A stretch of DNA of 7,163 nt from Granulosicoccaceae bacterium (GCA_023301405.1 JALZUX010000439.1:1-7163); one strand, 5' to 3'; positions 1-6,470 are shown, numbered from the stretch's first letter. Notes: generated by a model from the sequence alone, not told the origin. Program-made: numbers and translations.

Positions 1-350
1 GCTGACTGTGGGATCAAAATGCCATTACCCGGATCCATATCAGCATCAAGGGATTGCAGCAGTCGCAGTATATTAACGACCTCTGGCGCTCCAATCTCAT
101 CTGTTCCCGCAAGCTCTATAGGGGTGATTGTGGCTTGCGCAGGTACACTGGAAAACCTAAACCCACCAACACTGAAGACTACAGATTCGCCGGGGCGATA
201 CTTAAAAGTCCCTTCTGCATCCGTGACGCTATTCTGGCTTTCAGTCCGATATTGCAGCCCCTCGACAGGATTGTCCAAAAAAATACCACGCTCCGTCCCA
301 CCACCACAGCCCTGAAGCAAACTCAGCGAAAACATACATCGCAACAGCAA
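1..350 (-). CDS. Secreted lipoprotein, N-terminal part (runs off the left edge)
   Basis: The minus-strand frame stays open from 350 to the window edge. It contains a lipobox, LQGC, followed by a glycine-rich tether (CGGGT), so the protein should be lipid-anchored after signal peptidase II cleavage. The mature part reads GIFLDNPVEGLQYRT, then TDAEGTFKYRPGESVVFSVG, then ITPIELAG and VVNILRLLQSLDADMDPGNG. This is a conserved N-terminal module that I recall from long secreted lipoproteins of marine Gammaproteobacteria; it has an Ig- or carboxypeptidase-regulatory-like flavour and no known enzymatic activity. The start is uncertain. The first ATG (333-335) leaves only nine residues before the lipobox Cys, while in-frame TTG codons at 348-350 and 342-344 give a more usable signal peptide. 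No clear ribosome binding site precedes any of them. A much better signal sequence lies in a neighbouring frame (see findings), so the 5' end may be frameshifted. The rest of the protein, and hence its role, is outside the window. Confidence 0.72.
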   Translation of the reverse strand, partial: MLLRCMFSLSLLQGCGGGTERGIFLDNPVEGLQYRTESQNSVTDAEGTFKYRPGESVVFSVGGFRFSSVPAQATITPIELAGTDEIGAPEVVNILRLLQSLDADMDPGNGILIPQS

Positions 351-556
351 TTAAACTTTTACAATTTATCATTTAAAATGCCGCATCCGAACTACGTTCT
401 AGGCTATCGGATATTGGCAAAACATCTGTATCAAACCACTACGATATTTACTATATGTAAGGTTTTTTTACACAGAAAAAAAGAAAGTTTACATGTTTAT
501 CACCACATTAAAATAACCGACCAACTCCTCACTTACTTGAGACAAATTTCCAACCC
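351..556. other. Divergent intergenic region between lipoprotein and LysE-family gene
   Basis: This AT-rich stretch separates a leftward and a rightward gene, so promoters for both should lie here. I could not pick out a sigma-70 promoter with good -35 and -10 boxes at standard spacing. A TTGGCA at 414-419 is a possible rightward -35, but no good -10 follows at 16-18 bases. A plus-strand frame is open across the region and ends at 560, but its composition looks non-coding. Confidence 0.5.
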
Positions 557-1156
557 ATGATAAATTTTATCGCCTCCGTTTTTTTACTTTTAATCACACC
601 GGGACCGGGCGTTCTGTCTACGGCAGGCGTGGGTGCCGCCTACGGCCGAAGTATCGGTATAAGGTATATCACCGGGTTATTCATCGGTACGAACCTGGTT
701 GCTCTGGCAGTTGTCAGCGGGCTGGCCGCCGTTATTTTTTCAATACCTTGGTTACGCAGTGTTCTGTTAGTCGCCTCGGCGCTGTACCTACTATATCTGG
801 CATTCAGAATTGCATCTGCGGGCTCTAGAATTGCGTTTATCGATGCACAAAAAAAGCCCGGCGTGATTAACGGCATTATGCTGCAGGCGATCAACCCCAA
901 AGCCTACGCCGTAAATACCGCTTTGTTTTCCGGCTTTGCATTTGGCGCAGACAGTCTATTATTGGAAACAGCGGCTAAGTTTATTATCATCAATGCCATC
1001 TGGATTCCTATTCATCTGCTGTGGCTTTGGTGTGGAATATCACTCAAACGGCTTGCACTGACAGACCACGCGCAAAAATTAATCAACTTTGCGATGGCTG
1101 CGGCCATGCTTGGCGTTGTTATCCTAGCCTTGTACTCTGCCGCTTCGACAATCTAA
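557..1156 (+). CDS. LysE/RhtB family amino-acid exporter
   Basis: This 199-residue inner-membrane protein has the size and layout of the LysE/RhtB superfamily, which exports amino acids or related small metabolites by proton-coupled transport. The family hallmark TPGPGVL sits at residues 14-20 in the first membrane helix, and the second conserved element, INPKA, at about 112-116. Hydrophobic segments fall near residues 3-23, 37-62, 66-87, 118-135, 141-161 and 178-196, giving about six helices. The start fits because the family normally begins 8-14 residues before TPGP; the ribosome binding site is weak (ACAAATTTCCAACCC before ATG). The LOG-family gene follows 52 bases downstream on the same strand, so the two may be co-transcribed. 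The substrate cannot be predicted from sequence: the family covers lysine, arginine, threonine, homoserine and others. No LysR-type regulator lies beside it in this window. Confidence 0.9.
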   Translation: MINFIASVFLLLITPGPGVLSTAGVGAAYGRSIGIRYITGLFIGTNLVALAVVSGLAAVIFSIPWLRSVLLVASALYLLYLAFRIASAGSRIAFIDAQKKPGVINGIMLQAINPKAYAVNTALFSGFAFGADSLLLETAAKFIIINAIWIPIHLLWLWCGISLKRLALTDHAQKLINFAMAAAMLGVVILALYSAASTI

Positions 1157-1208
1157 CCAACGCTGCGTAAAATACCCCATACTCAGTAACTAATCGGAAC
1201 GAAGAACT

Positions 1209-1817
1209 ATGCAACGACTGTGTGTTTTCTGCGGCTCCAGCTCAGGAGCCATTCCTCAGTATAGTGAGGCAGCCAGAGCATTAGGTGCATCGATGGCAGC
1301 CCGAGGCATTGACCTTGTCTACGGCGGCGCAAGCATTGGATTAATGGGTGCAATCGCTGATGCAGTGCTTGATAACGGGGGCAAGGTACACGGCGTCATA
1401 CCAGAGCATTTGCAACAGTTCGAGATCAGCCACCAGAACCTGACAGAGCTAATTATTGTAAAAGACATGCATGAACGCAAAGCCGCCATGGCATCAATGT
1501 CTGACGGGTTCATTGCTATGCCGGGCGGCATTGGCACACTGGAAGAACTGATCGAAATATGCACCTGGCAGCAACTAGGCCTGCATTCAAAATCCACCGG
1601 TATTCTGAATATCAACAATTACTATGACAAGCTATTGGACTTCATCAACCATGCGGTAGATCAGCAATTTCTTCGCCCTCAACATCAAAGCAACCTGCTA
1701 CACCACACAGACCCAAACCAGCTATTGGATAGCATGATTCACTTTAACGAAAACACCGAATCATTCTTGACTGAGAAGCTTCAGAAAAAAACTGAAAACC
1801 CTGATTTCTATACTTAA
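1209..1817 (+). CDS. LOG family nucleotide 5'-monophosphate phosphoribohydrolase (TIGR00730 type)
   Basis: This 202-residue Rossmann-fold cytosolic protein belongs to the LOG (Lonely Guy) family. Members hydrolyse the N-glycosidic bond of nucleoside 5'-monophosphates, cytokinin ribotides in plants and some bacteria, releasing the free base and ribose 5-phosphate. Family signatures are all present: VFCGSS at residues 6-11, LVYGGASIGLMG at 36-47, the MHERK element at 87-91, and the catalytic and phosphate-binding PGGIGTLEE at 105-113 with both glutamates intact. Length is normal for the short class, with a slightly extended polar C-terminal tail (about 180-202). The ATG at 1209 is preceded by GGAACGAAG, a modest purine-rich ribosome binding site. 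It lies 52 bases after the exporter gene and probably shares its transcript. Older annotations call such proteins 'lysine decarboxylase'; the PGGxGTxxE motif argues against that. The physiological substrate in this organism is unknown. Confidence 0.92.
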   Translation: MQRLCVFCGSSSGAIPQYSEAARALGASMAARGIDLVYGGASIGLMGAIADAVLDNGGKVHGVIPEHLQQFEISHQNLTELIIVKDMHERKAAMASMSDGFIAMPGGIGTLEELIEICTWQQLGLHSKSTGILNINNYYDKLLDFINHAVDQQFLRPQHQSNLLHHTDPNQLLDSMIHFNENTESFLTEKLQKKTENPDFYT

Positions 1818-1836
1818 CCAAGCAGTAACTGTTTGG
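1818..1836 (+). terminator. Hairpin directly after the LOG stop codon (possible terminator or 3' stabiliser)
   Basis: CCAAGCAG and CTGTTTGG pair over eight positions (one G-U) with a three-base loop, starting at the first base after the TAA. No T-tract follows, so it is not a canonical intrinsic terminator; it could be a 3'-end stabilising stem or a chance hairpin. Confidence 0.3.
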
Positions 1837-2047
1837 AATGTATAAGGAATTATCAGCGAATACACACAAGGCGGCGGAACCGCTGACAAACTAGCATACA
1901 TCCCAAATCAACTCTGATGCACAAATGCGCCTGATATTCCGGAATTTCGCTCAATTAGATTACTAACTTAATAAATTTCCCCTGCCAGTGGACGACACAG
2001 TATAGGATGGCAAACATCATATTCTCAAAATCACATTAGATGTTGCC

Positions 2048-2053
2048 GGGGAG
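2048..2053 (+). promoter_or_regulatory. Ribosome binding site that fixes the start of the small TPR gene
   Basis: GGGGAG lies eight bases before the ATG at 2062, inside a purine run that continues to the start codon. It is the strongest Shine-Dalgarno sequence in the window and supports this ATG. Confidence 0.65.
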
Positions 2054-2061
2054 AGAGAAGG

Positions 2062-2607
2062 ATGAAAAGCATTCGTACGCTGATACTGGCAGCGACAATG
2101 GTGTGTCCACAGACATTCGCTGATCAGAAAAGCGATGCTCTACCAGAGCTTTTCGGACAGCTAAGATCCGCCGATTCACCACAACAAGCGGTGATGATCG
2201 AAACCGAAATCTGGAAGCAATGGTACGAAAGAGACACCACTCTTGGCGGACAGGACATGAAAGCCGCGATAGACGCCATGACATCTGGCCGATACACCAT
2301 TGCGCTTAACCTACTGAACAGCCTGGTTGACAATCAACCCGACTTTGCCGAGGCGTGGAATCGACGCGCCACCGTGCATTACTTGCTAGGTGATTTCAAG
2401 CAATCATTGTCTGACATTGAAAAAACGCTGACACTCGAACCAAGACACTTTGGCGCTCTTTCAGGCGTGGGCCTAATTATGCTGCAAGCTGGTGACAACG
2501 AAAAAGCAATGCATGCCTTTGAGCAGGTACTAGAGATTTCACCTCATAATCTTGGTGCTGCTAAAAGTATCAAAGACATCGAGAAAAAACTTGGTGTGAC
2601 TATTTAA
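2062..2607 (+). CDS. Periplasmic tetratricopeptide-repeat protein
   Basis: This is a 181-residue protein with a Sec-type signal peptide: basic MKSIR, a hydrophobic stretch LILAATMV, and a likely cleavage site after TFA at residue 20. The mature part starts with a helical LPELFGQLRSA segment and an ETEIWKQWY motif (about 47-55). About three TPR units follow, near residues 62-95, 96-128 and 130-162. The second and third contain the strongly conserved block AEAWNRRATVHYLLGDF and EPRHFGALSG. I recognise this arrangement (IW..W, AEAWN.RAT, LEPRHFGALSG) as a widespread, uncharacterised proteobacterial family of small exported TPR proteins. TPRs mediate protein-protein contacts, so a periplasmic scaffold role is an inference only. 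It is preceded by a 244-base gap, so it may have its own promoter, and it ends 53 bases before a strong terminator. Its neighbours give no functional clue. Confidence 0.88.
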   Translation: MKSIRTLILAATMVCPQTFADQKSDALPELFGQLRSADSPQQAVMIETEIWKQWYERDTTLGGQDMKAAIDAMTSGRYTIALNLLNSLVDNQPDFAEAWNRRATVHYLLGDFKQSLSDIEKTLTLEPRHFGALSGVGLIMLQAGDNEKAMHAFEQVLEISPHNLGAAKSIKDIEKKLGVTI

Positions 2608-2659
2608 ACTTCGTGCAGCACGCACTGATGTAGGTCATACAAACAACCGCTGAACAATG

Positions 2660-2689
2660 AAAAGCCCGCTTATTTAAGCGGGCTTTTTT
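2660..2689 (+). terminator. Intrinsic terminator between convergent genes
   Basis: AAAAGCCCGCTT pairs with AAGCGGGCTTTT around a short ATTT loop, followed by further T residues on the plus strand. It sits 53 bases after the TPR gene and 37 bases beyond the end of the permease gene on the opposite strand. The A-run on the left side is a short U-tract for minus-strand transcripts, so it probably works in both directions, more strongly rightward. Confidence 0.9.
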
Positions 2690-2725
2690 GATTCCAAGAG
2701 AATTAAATCAGACTCTCTTTACTCA

Positions 2726-4654
2726 CTACCCTTTACCGCGCCATGGAATGGTACGACTGATTACCCAACGCATGATCAAGTCAAACATCAACCCCAATAA
2801 ACCTAACAGAATGATGGTCACCCAGATAATTTCGTAGTCACTTTGCTTTCTGGCAACATTCTCAACAAAGCCTATTCCGGTGGTTCCGGCCAACATCTCT
2901 GCGGCAACCAACGTACCCCAACAAACACCGATGGCTATACGTATGCCGGTCAGAATTTCAGGTAGCGAGTTGGGCAGTATCACGCCTCTTATAATCTGGC
3001 GCTTTGACGCTCCCAATGAATGCGCTGCATGAATTTTTGAAAGCTGAGTACCCGTGGCACCAGTTCTTGCTGAAATCACCATGATGGCAAATGCAACCAT
3101 AAACAGCAGGAATATTTTTCCATCGTCACCGATACCGAATATCGTCAGAACTAGCGGCGCCCAGGCCAATGGTGGCACTGGTCGGTAAAGCTCTATCAGC
3201 GGATCAAAGAAGCCTTTGGCAAACCGTGATAAACCCATAAACAGTCCCAACGGCACGCCGAGGACAATCCCGAAGAACAAACCAGTCAACACTCGCAGGA
3301 TAGAATCCCATATATGCCCCATGGGCACCGGCACTGAAATAGACGAGAAATTTCCAGTCGCTATATTCAGCACTTTGGTTTTCAGATTTTCATTGATTGA
3401 ACCATCAGGCTGATGGCGAGGGTACTCACCGGGGACGAGATCTGCTATCCAGTCAGGAATAAAAAAGCCGGCCATCTCAGCCAAAGGTTTTTGTTCGTAC
3501 CAAAACATTGGAATACCTTTATAGCCAACATCGGGGTCAGAAATACGTACAAGCGTACCCAATGTGTCTGACGGTTTCGGTAACCAGCGTCCTGACCCTT
3601 GCTCACTACAAGAAGTATTACCCGCGGCAATAGTACCTGTGGGCATAGCCAACGCATCGATTATTTTCAAGCTGCCTTGCTGCTTAGATGCCTCAGCTTC
3701 AAACAACCGCACAGAGGCCTCTACGTCATCCAAAGCCGCAGGAGGAAAAACGGTGCCGTCGTCAATCCGCTTAAACATTTTATTAATTTGCTTTACATAA
3801 ACACTGCGGGCTTCCAGTTCCGACTTTTCAAGCGCGCTACCTTCTAGCTCTGTTAGAGCGGCTTTGATTTTGTCACCCACTTCCTTGACGTTTTGATCGA
3901 AGACTCCGCCAGTGTTACGAATCTTGATAAAGTCTTTCGAGATCTCTTTTACTTCATCTACTATCGCCGCAAAGTTTCTACCACGGTCAGTGATCGGAAA
4001 CGTTGGTATCTCTGTGGTCGACTCGCCCCACCCCGGCACTGCCGCGGCTTGCTCTAGTTCTTCAGCGCTTGCAGGCCCGGGAAAATCAGGATCAGCCAGC
4101 TTGCCACGTGCTGCATCTACCCGCTGAGCAATATCTGCCAGTCTGGCTTTGACTTCAGGATCTACATTGTCAGGCGATGCCAGTGATTTAAGCGTCCCCC
4201 TGAGTTGCGCAACCAAACCGCCATACTCGGCTTTTTCAGCGTCGGTGAAATTTGCTTTGAGCAATGTTTTATCAAGCTGATTAAGCTGCGCACTGTCTCG
4301 CGCCAACAGCGACGTACCTTTCAATAAGCGCGAATCTATTGGAAAAACAGACCGCATCGGGTTGATGGCACTATCTACTTGAGCAACCTGACAAAGCTCA
4401 TTCGCCGCTTTAGGGAAAAAGGAGCGGGCCGCATCCCATGAAAAATAAAACCACATTACTAGAATACTGGCCACGCCGGCATACACCCAGTGCCAACCCC
4501 CCAGAGCTCTCTCAGGGTTGCCGAATACAGCATCCGTTTTTTCGGAACGAATTTTTCGTTGACCGTATATATAAGAAATAACTAAGCCGATAATCAAAAC
4601 GATGAATATCAGACCAACTAGAAACCCGCGATGAGCAGCTATAGCACTGAGCAT
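2726..4654 (-). CDS. ABC importer permease, TauC/SsuC-like, with a large N-terminal extracytoplasmic domain
   Basis: This 642-residue inner-membrane protein has a C-terminal third (about 450-642) that is a binding-protein-dependent transport permease of the taurine/sulfonate/nitrate class. It carries SILRVLTGLFFGIVLGVPLG, the TauC-like ELYRPVPPLAW (488-498), and the ATPase-contacting EAA loop AAHSLGASKRQ (about 543-553). LPEILTGIRIAIG, TLVAAEMLAG and the terminal IPWRG follow. E. coli TauC is about 275 residues; this protein has about 370 more ahead of the core. That extension has two membrane helices (about 11-30 and 54-72), then a hydrophilic, mainly helical region from about 73 to 445. A Pro/Gly-rich linker splits it near 192-222, and its only two cysteines are Cys88 and Cys349. 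The start is taken at the ATG overlapping the ATPase stop codon (TAATG), preceded by GGGGAAAA. An ATG at 4693 would add 13 residues inside the ATPase gene and is less likely. Substrate unknown. Confidence 0.88.
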   Translation of the reverse strand: MLSAIAAHRGFLVGLIFIVLIIGLVISYIYGQRKIRSEKTDAVFGNPERALGGWHWVYAGVASILVMWFYFSWDAARSFFPKAANELCQVAQVDSAINPMRSVFPIDSRLLKGTSLLARDSAQLNQLDKTLLKANFTDAEKAEYGGLVAQLRGTLKSLASPDNVDPEVKARLADIAQRVDAARGKLADPDFPGPASAEELEQAAAVPGWGESTTEIPTFPITDRGRNFAAIVDEVKEISKDFIKIRNTGGVFDQNVKEVGDKIKAALTELEGSALEKSELEARSVYVKQINKMFKRIDDGTVFPPAALDDVEASVRLFEAEASKQQGSLKIIDALAMPTGTIAAGNTSCSEQGSGRWLPKPSDTLGTLVRISDPDVGYKGIPMFWYEQKPLAEMAGFFIPDWIADLVPGEYPRHQPDGSINENLKTKVLNIATGNFSSISVPVPMGHIWDSILRVLTGLFFGIVLGVPLGLFMGLSRFAKGFFDPLIELYRPVPPLAWAPLVLTIFGIGDDGKIFLLFMVAFAIMVISARTGATGTQLSKIHAAHSLGASKRQIIRGVILPNSLPEILTGIRIAIGVCWGTLVAAEMLAGTTGIGFVENVARKQSDYEIIWVTIILLGLLGLMFDLIMRWVISRTIPWRGKG

Positions 4655-5451
4655 TATAGTGTTTTCCCCATGATTTCCTCTTCCATATTCCAAATCATGG
4701 ATAGTATCTCTTCACGATTTTCACCAAACTGCGCGTGATTTTTGATCTCGCGCAAATCGTTATTCAGGCCCCACTCCGCAAATGGCAAGCGGTATTCCTT
4801 ATGTAACCGACCTGGACGCGGCGCCATCACAAACAAACGCTCACCAAGCAGCAACGCTTCTTCAACGGAGTGAGTGATAATCAAAATAGTTTTGCCAGTC
4901 TCTTTCCAGATCTTCAGCACGAGAGACTGCATTTTTTCACGAGTAAGGGCATCCAGCGCACCAAGAGGCTCATCCATCAAAATTAAATCAGGATCGTTGA
5001 TCAAGCAGCGTGCTAAGGCCACGCGCTGCTGCATACCGCCGGATAACTGATAAGTAGGTGTGGCGCCAAACCCCTGCAAACCTACAATTTCAAGCCACTC
5101 TTCAACCTTGCGAGCCGTCTCTGCTTTGTTGTGCTTTTTCATGCGCAGGCCAAAGTCAACGTTCTCGGCAACCGTTAGCCATTCGAACAGAGCTCCCTGT
5201 TGAAACACCATGCCACGCTCAACACCCGGACCATCAATTTCGTTGTTATTAAGACTTAACGACCCACCAGTCGGTCGCAAAAAACCCGCGATCAGGTTAA
5301 GCAAGGTGGTTTTTCCGCACCCACTTGGACCTAAAACAGATAAAAGTTCTCCCTGTTGCAGGGTAAAGCTGACATCCTGTAACGCGTGTACAGCCTCACC
5401 GGCTGGCGTATAGAATGTCATGTCAATGGAATCTGCTACAAGTTCAGTCAT
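4654..5451 (-). CDS. ABC importer ATP-binding protein, TauB/SsuB/NrtD-like
   Basis: This 265-residue ATPase powers the importer whose permease is encoded next. All nucleotide-binding motifs are intact: Walker A GPSGCGKT (41-48), Q-loop Gln84 in MVFQQGALFEWLTV, signature LSGGMQQR (136-143), Walker B LILMDEP (156-162), D-loop GALD (164-167) and switch His194 in ITHSVEEA. The segment after the Walker A (LLNLIAGFLRPTGG), the IDGPGVERG block before the Q-loop and the APRPGR stretch near 210-215 are typical of the taurine/aliphatic sulfonate/nitrate subfamily. The acidic C-terminal tail (about 235-262) is common there. Its TAA stop overlaps the permease ATG by one base, implying translational coupling. 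The start at 5451 gives the expected family N-terminus, but the ribosome binding site is poor (GCGGCCTAT before ATG). No substrate-binding protein gene lies upstream, where tauA or ssuA homologues usually sit, and no sulfonate oxygenase gene is nearby, so the substrate is open. Confidence 0.93.
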   Translation of the reverse strand: MTELVADSIDMTFYTPAGEAVHALQDVSFTLQQGELLSVLGPSGCGKTTLLNLIAGFLRPTGGSLSLNNNEIDGPGVERGMVFQQGALFEWLTVAENVDFGLRMKKHNKAETARKVEEWLEIVGLQGFGATPTYQLSGGMQQRVALARCLINDPDLILMDEPLGALDALTREKMQSLVLKIWKETGKTILIITHSVEEALLLGERLFVMAPRPGRLHKEYRLPFAEWGLNNDLREIKNHAQFGENREEILSMIWNMEEEIMGKTL

Positions 5452-5551
5452 ATAGGCCGCACACTATTTGCTCGTCGGAATCAAACACGATCACCAGATT
5501 TTCAGGCGCTTTGATCGCACTGGATCAGTTATTAGCTACCTGGAAAAATCA

Positions 5552-5708
5552 CACCAGGAGACCAGATAATATACCGTCAGACCCTTTATCACATAGTGCC
5601 AATTCCCCCAAAGCAGCACCCCAGAGTCACTTTCGACGTTCCATGAACAATCGATAGACTATAACAGGTAACAACGCACCGACTGCCAGGGTCCTGGATC
5701 TCCTGGTG
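5552..5708. repeat. Imperfect inverted repeat, arms about 14-15 bases
   Basis: CACCAGGAGACCAG at 5552-5565 is matched in reverse complement by CTGGATCTCCTGGTG at 5694-5708. Ten bases match perfectly, and four more follow after a one-base gap. The arms are 128 bases apart. A 10-base match of this kind has a modest probability of arising by chance in a gap this size. Confidence 0.4.
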
Positions 5709-5767
5709 GCTGTTTGGGAACAGACGTCGCAGCGGGTTTGGGGTTTCGAGTCAAATATTTCGACCAC
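5627..5767 (-). CDS. Possible 46-residue CxxC / single-membrane-helix mini-protein
   Basis: A GTG-start frame encodes MVEIFDSKPQTRCDVC, then a basic stretch (TRRSR), a hydrophobic segment LAVGALLPVIVYRLF and a charged end MERRK. A CxxC pair followed by a membrane helix and a positive C-terminus would be a sensible small membrane protein. Against it: the frame is short, no Shine-Dalgarno sequence precedes the GTG, the only ATG is five codons from the end, and other frames in this gap also look superficially protein-like. It lies between slyD and the importer ATPase gene on the same strand. I do not recognise a family. Confidence 0.18.
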   Translation of the reverse strand: MVEIFDSKPQTRCDVCSQTATRRSRTLAVGALLPVIVYRLFMERRK

Positions 5768-5868
5768 TACAGGTGATTAGACGCACTTCTTTAACGAGAT
5801 AGATCGCAATTGCCGGCCGAAAGAACGGGCCCGCACTAGATCCTGTTATCGGGCTACCACCAATCAAC

Positions 5869-6351
5869 TCAGTGCTGATGGCCGCCCGGGCCATGCGCAT
5901 GGCGGTGAGCCACTTCTTCCATGGTCGCTTCACGGACCCCTAAAATCTCAACATCGAAAGTAAGGCTCTTTCCGGCAAGCGGATGATTTGTATCAATATC
6001 AACATTAAACTTGCCAACCTTCACAACAGTTGCCTGCACTTTTCCTTTGGCGGTATTGACAGAGATAATCTCTCCGATTTGGGGCTTTTTACCCCCAAGC
6101 ACATGCTTGACAGGCACGCGCTGAAGCCCCTCATCGTTGCGCAAGCCGTACCCTTGCTCGGGAGTCAAATTGACGGCAAACGTATCACCTTCCACGTGCC
6201 CTAACATCGCATCTTCTAAACCGGGCAAAATGCCGCGATGACCATGCAGATACAACAAAGGCTCTCCACTTCGGGAGTCTTCTTTGTAGTCACCGCCATC
6301 TTCTGCCAGTTGGTAGTGAAACGTAACCACCGTGTTATTTGAAATCTGCAT
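5869..6351 (-). CDS. slyD: FKBP-type peptidyl-prolyl cis-trans isomerase, SlyD-like
   Basis: This 160-residue cytoplasmic protein catalyses cis-trans isomerisation of Xaa-Pro bonds and acts as a chaperone; E. coli SlyD also handles nickel for hydrogenase maturation. The SlyD layout is clear. A split FKBP domain begins with VVTFHYQL and carries the conserved GILPGLEDAMLG (40-51). An inserted chaperone (IF) domain lies at about 67-122. The strand returns with DTNHPLAGKSLTFDVEILGV (120-139). The tail is short and His-rich (HRHAHGPGGHQH), with five histidines that could bind metal, but the protein has no cysteine, unlike the long Cys/His tail of E. coli SlyD. The ATG at 6349-6351 matches the usual SlyD N-terminus. 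The upstream GTAGG is a weak ribosome binding site about ten bases away. A terminator upstream (6419-6449) suggests it is transcribed from its own promoter in the 67 bases before the gene. Confidence 0.93.
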   Translation of the reverse strand: MQISNNTVVTFHYQLAEDGGDYKEDSRSGEPLLYLHGHRGILPGLEDAMLGHVEGDTFAVNLTPEQGYGLRNDEGLQRVPVKHVLGGKKPQIGEIISVNTAKGKVQATVVKVGKFNVDIDTNHPLAGKSLTFDVEILGVREATMEEVAHRHAHGPGGHQH

Positions 6352-6418
6352 TGTGTATACCTACGAAGTTGAGTTGTTGCGACACTAATAAATCGCCAGC
6401 GTGCCATAGACAGCAGAC

Positions 6419-6449
6419 AAAAAAAAGCCATAGCATTTGCAACTATGGC
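6419..6449 (-). terminator. Intrinsic terminator of the downstream-entering TPR gene
   Basis: On the minus strand CTATGGC would pair with GCCATAG; in plus coordinates these are 6427-6433 and 6443-6449, with a nine-base loop. Eight T residues follow on the minus strand (the A-run at 6419-6426). It lies 50 bases beyond the stop codon of the TPR gene and before slyD, so it should insulate the two. Confidence 0.88.
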
Positions 6450-6470
6450 CTTCCTAAATAACCTTGATAC

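Larger units (their letters stand above)
5452..5868. other. 417-base gap upstream of the ABC importer, no convincing gene
   Basis: This gap lies between two leftward genes and should contain the promoter of the importer pair and the 3' end of the slyD-like transcript. I see no standard terminator with a T-tract after slyD. A GCCCG...CGGGC stem with a long loop lies about 20-45 bases beyond its stop. The sequence TATATTAT near 5566-5573 (minus strand) could be a -10 element for the importer, but no good -35 accompanies it. Other structure seen here: an imperfect inverted repeat of about 14 bases at 5552-5565 and 5694-5708, a CCAGG-GT-CCTGG palindrome near 5687-5697, a CTGTT-TGGG-AACAG hairpin at 5710-5723, and one short GTG-start frame (5627-5767), listed separately. 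It may be a regulatory leader or the decayed remains of a gene. Confidence 0.5.

Noticed and set aside
54..560. Plus-strand 168-codon frame ending at the LysE-family start
   Set aside because: Its first part is antisense to the lipoprotein, whose conserved family sequence is on the minus strand, and the rest is AT-rich with no protein-like pattern or ribosome binding site.
1209..1817. Lysine decarboxylase
   Set aside because: This is an old misannotation of the family. The PGGxGTxxE motif and size identify a LOG-type phosphoribohydrolase.
4655..4693. Upstream ATG adding 13 residues to the permease
   Set aside because: It lies inside the ATPase gene. The ATG in the TAATG overlap has a purine-rich site before it and fits a coupled operon better.
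5415..5657. Plus-strand 80-codon frame upstream of the ABC ATPase
   Set aside because: It overlaps the ATPase start in antisense, has no recognisable motif or ribosome binding site, and its composition looks random.
5740..5765. GGTTTCGAGTC resembling a tRNA T-arm
   Set aside because: No acceptor stem, anticodon arm or D-arm can be assembled around it on either strand.
5751..5933. Minus-strand 60-codon frame overlapping the slyD 3' end
   Set aside because: Its start lies within slyD in another frame, and the peptide shows no family pattern; it is best explained as a shadow extending into the gap.
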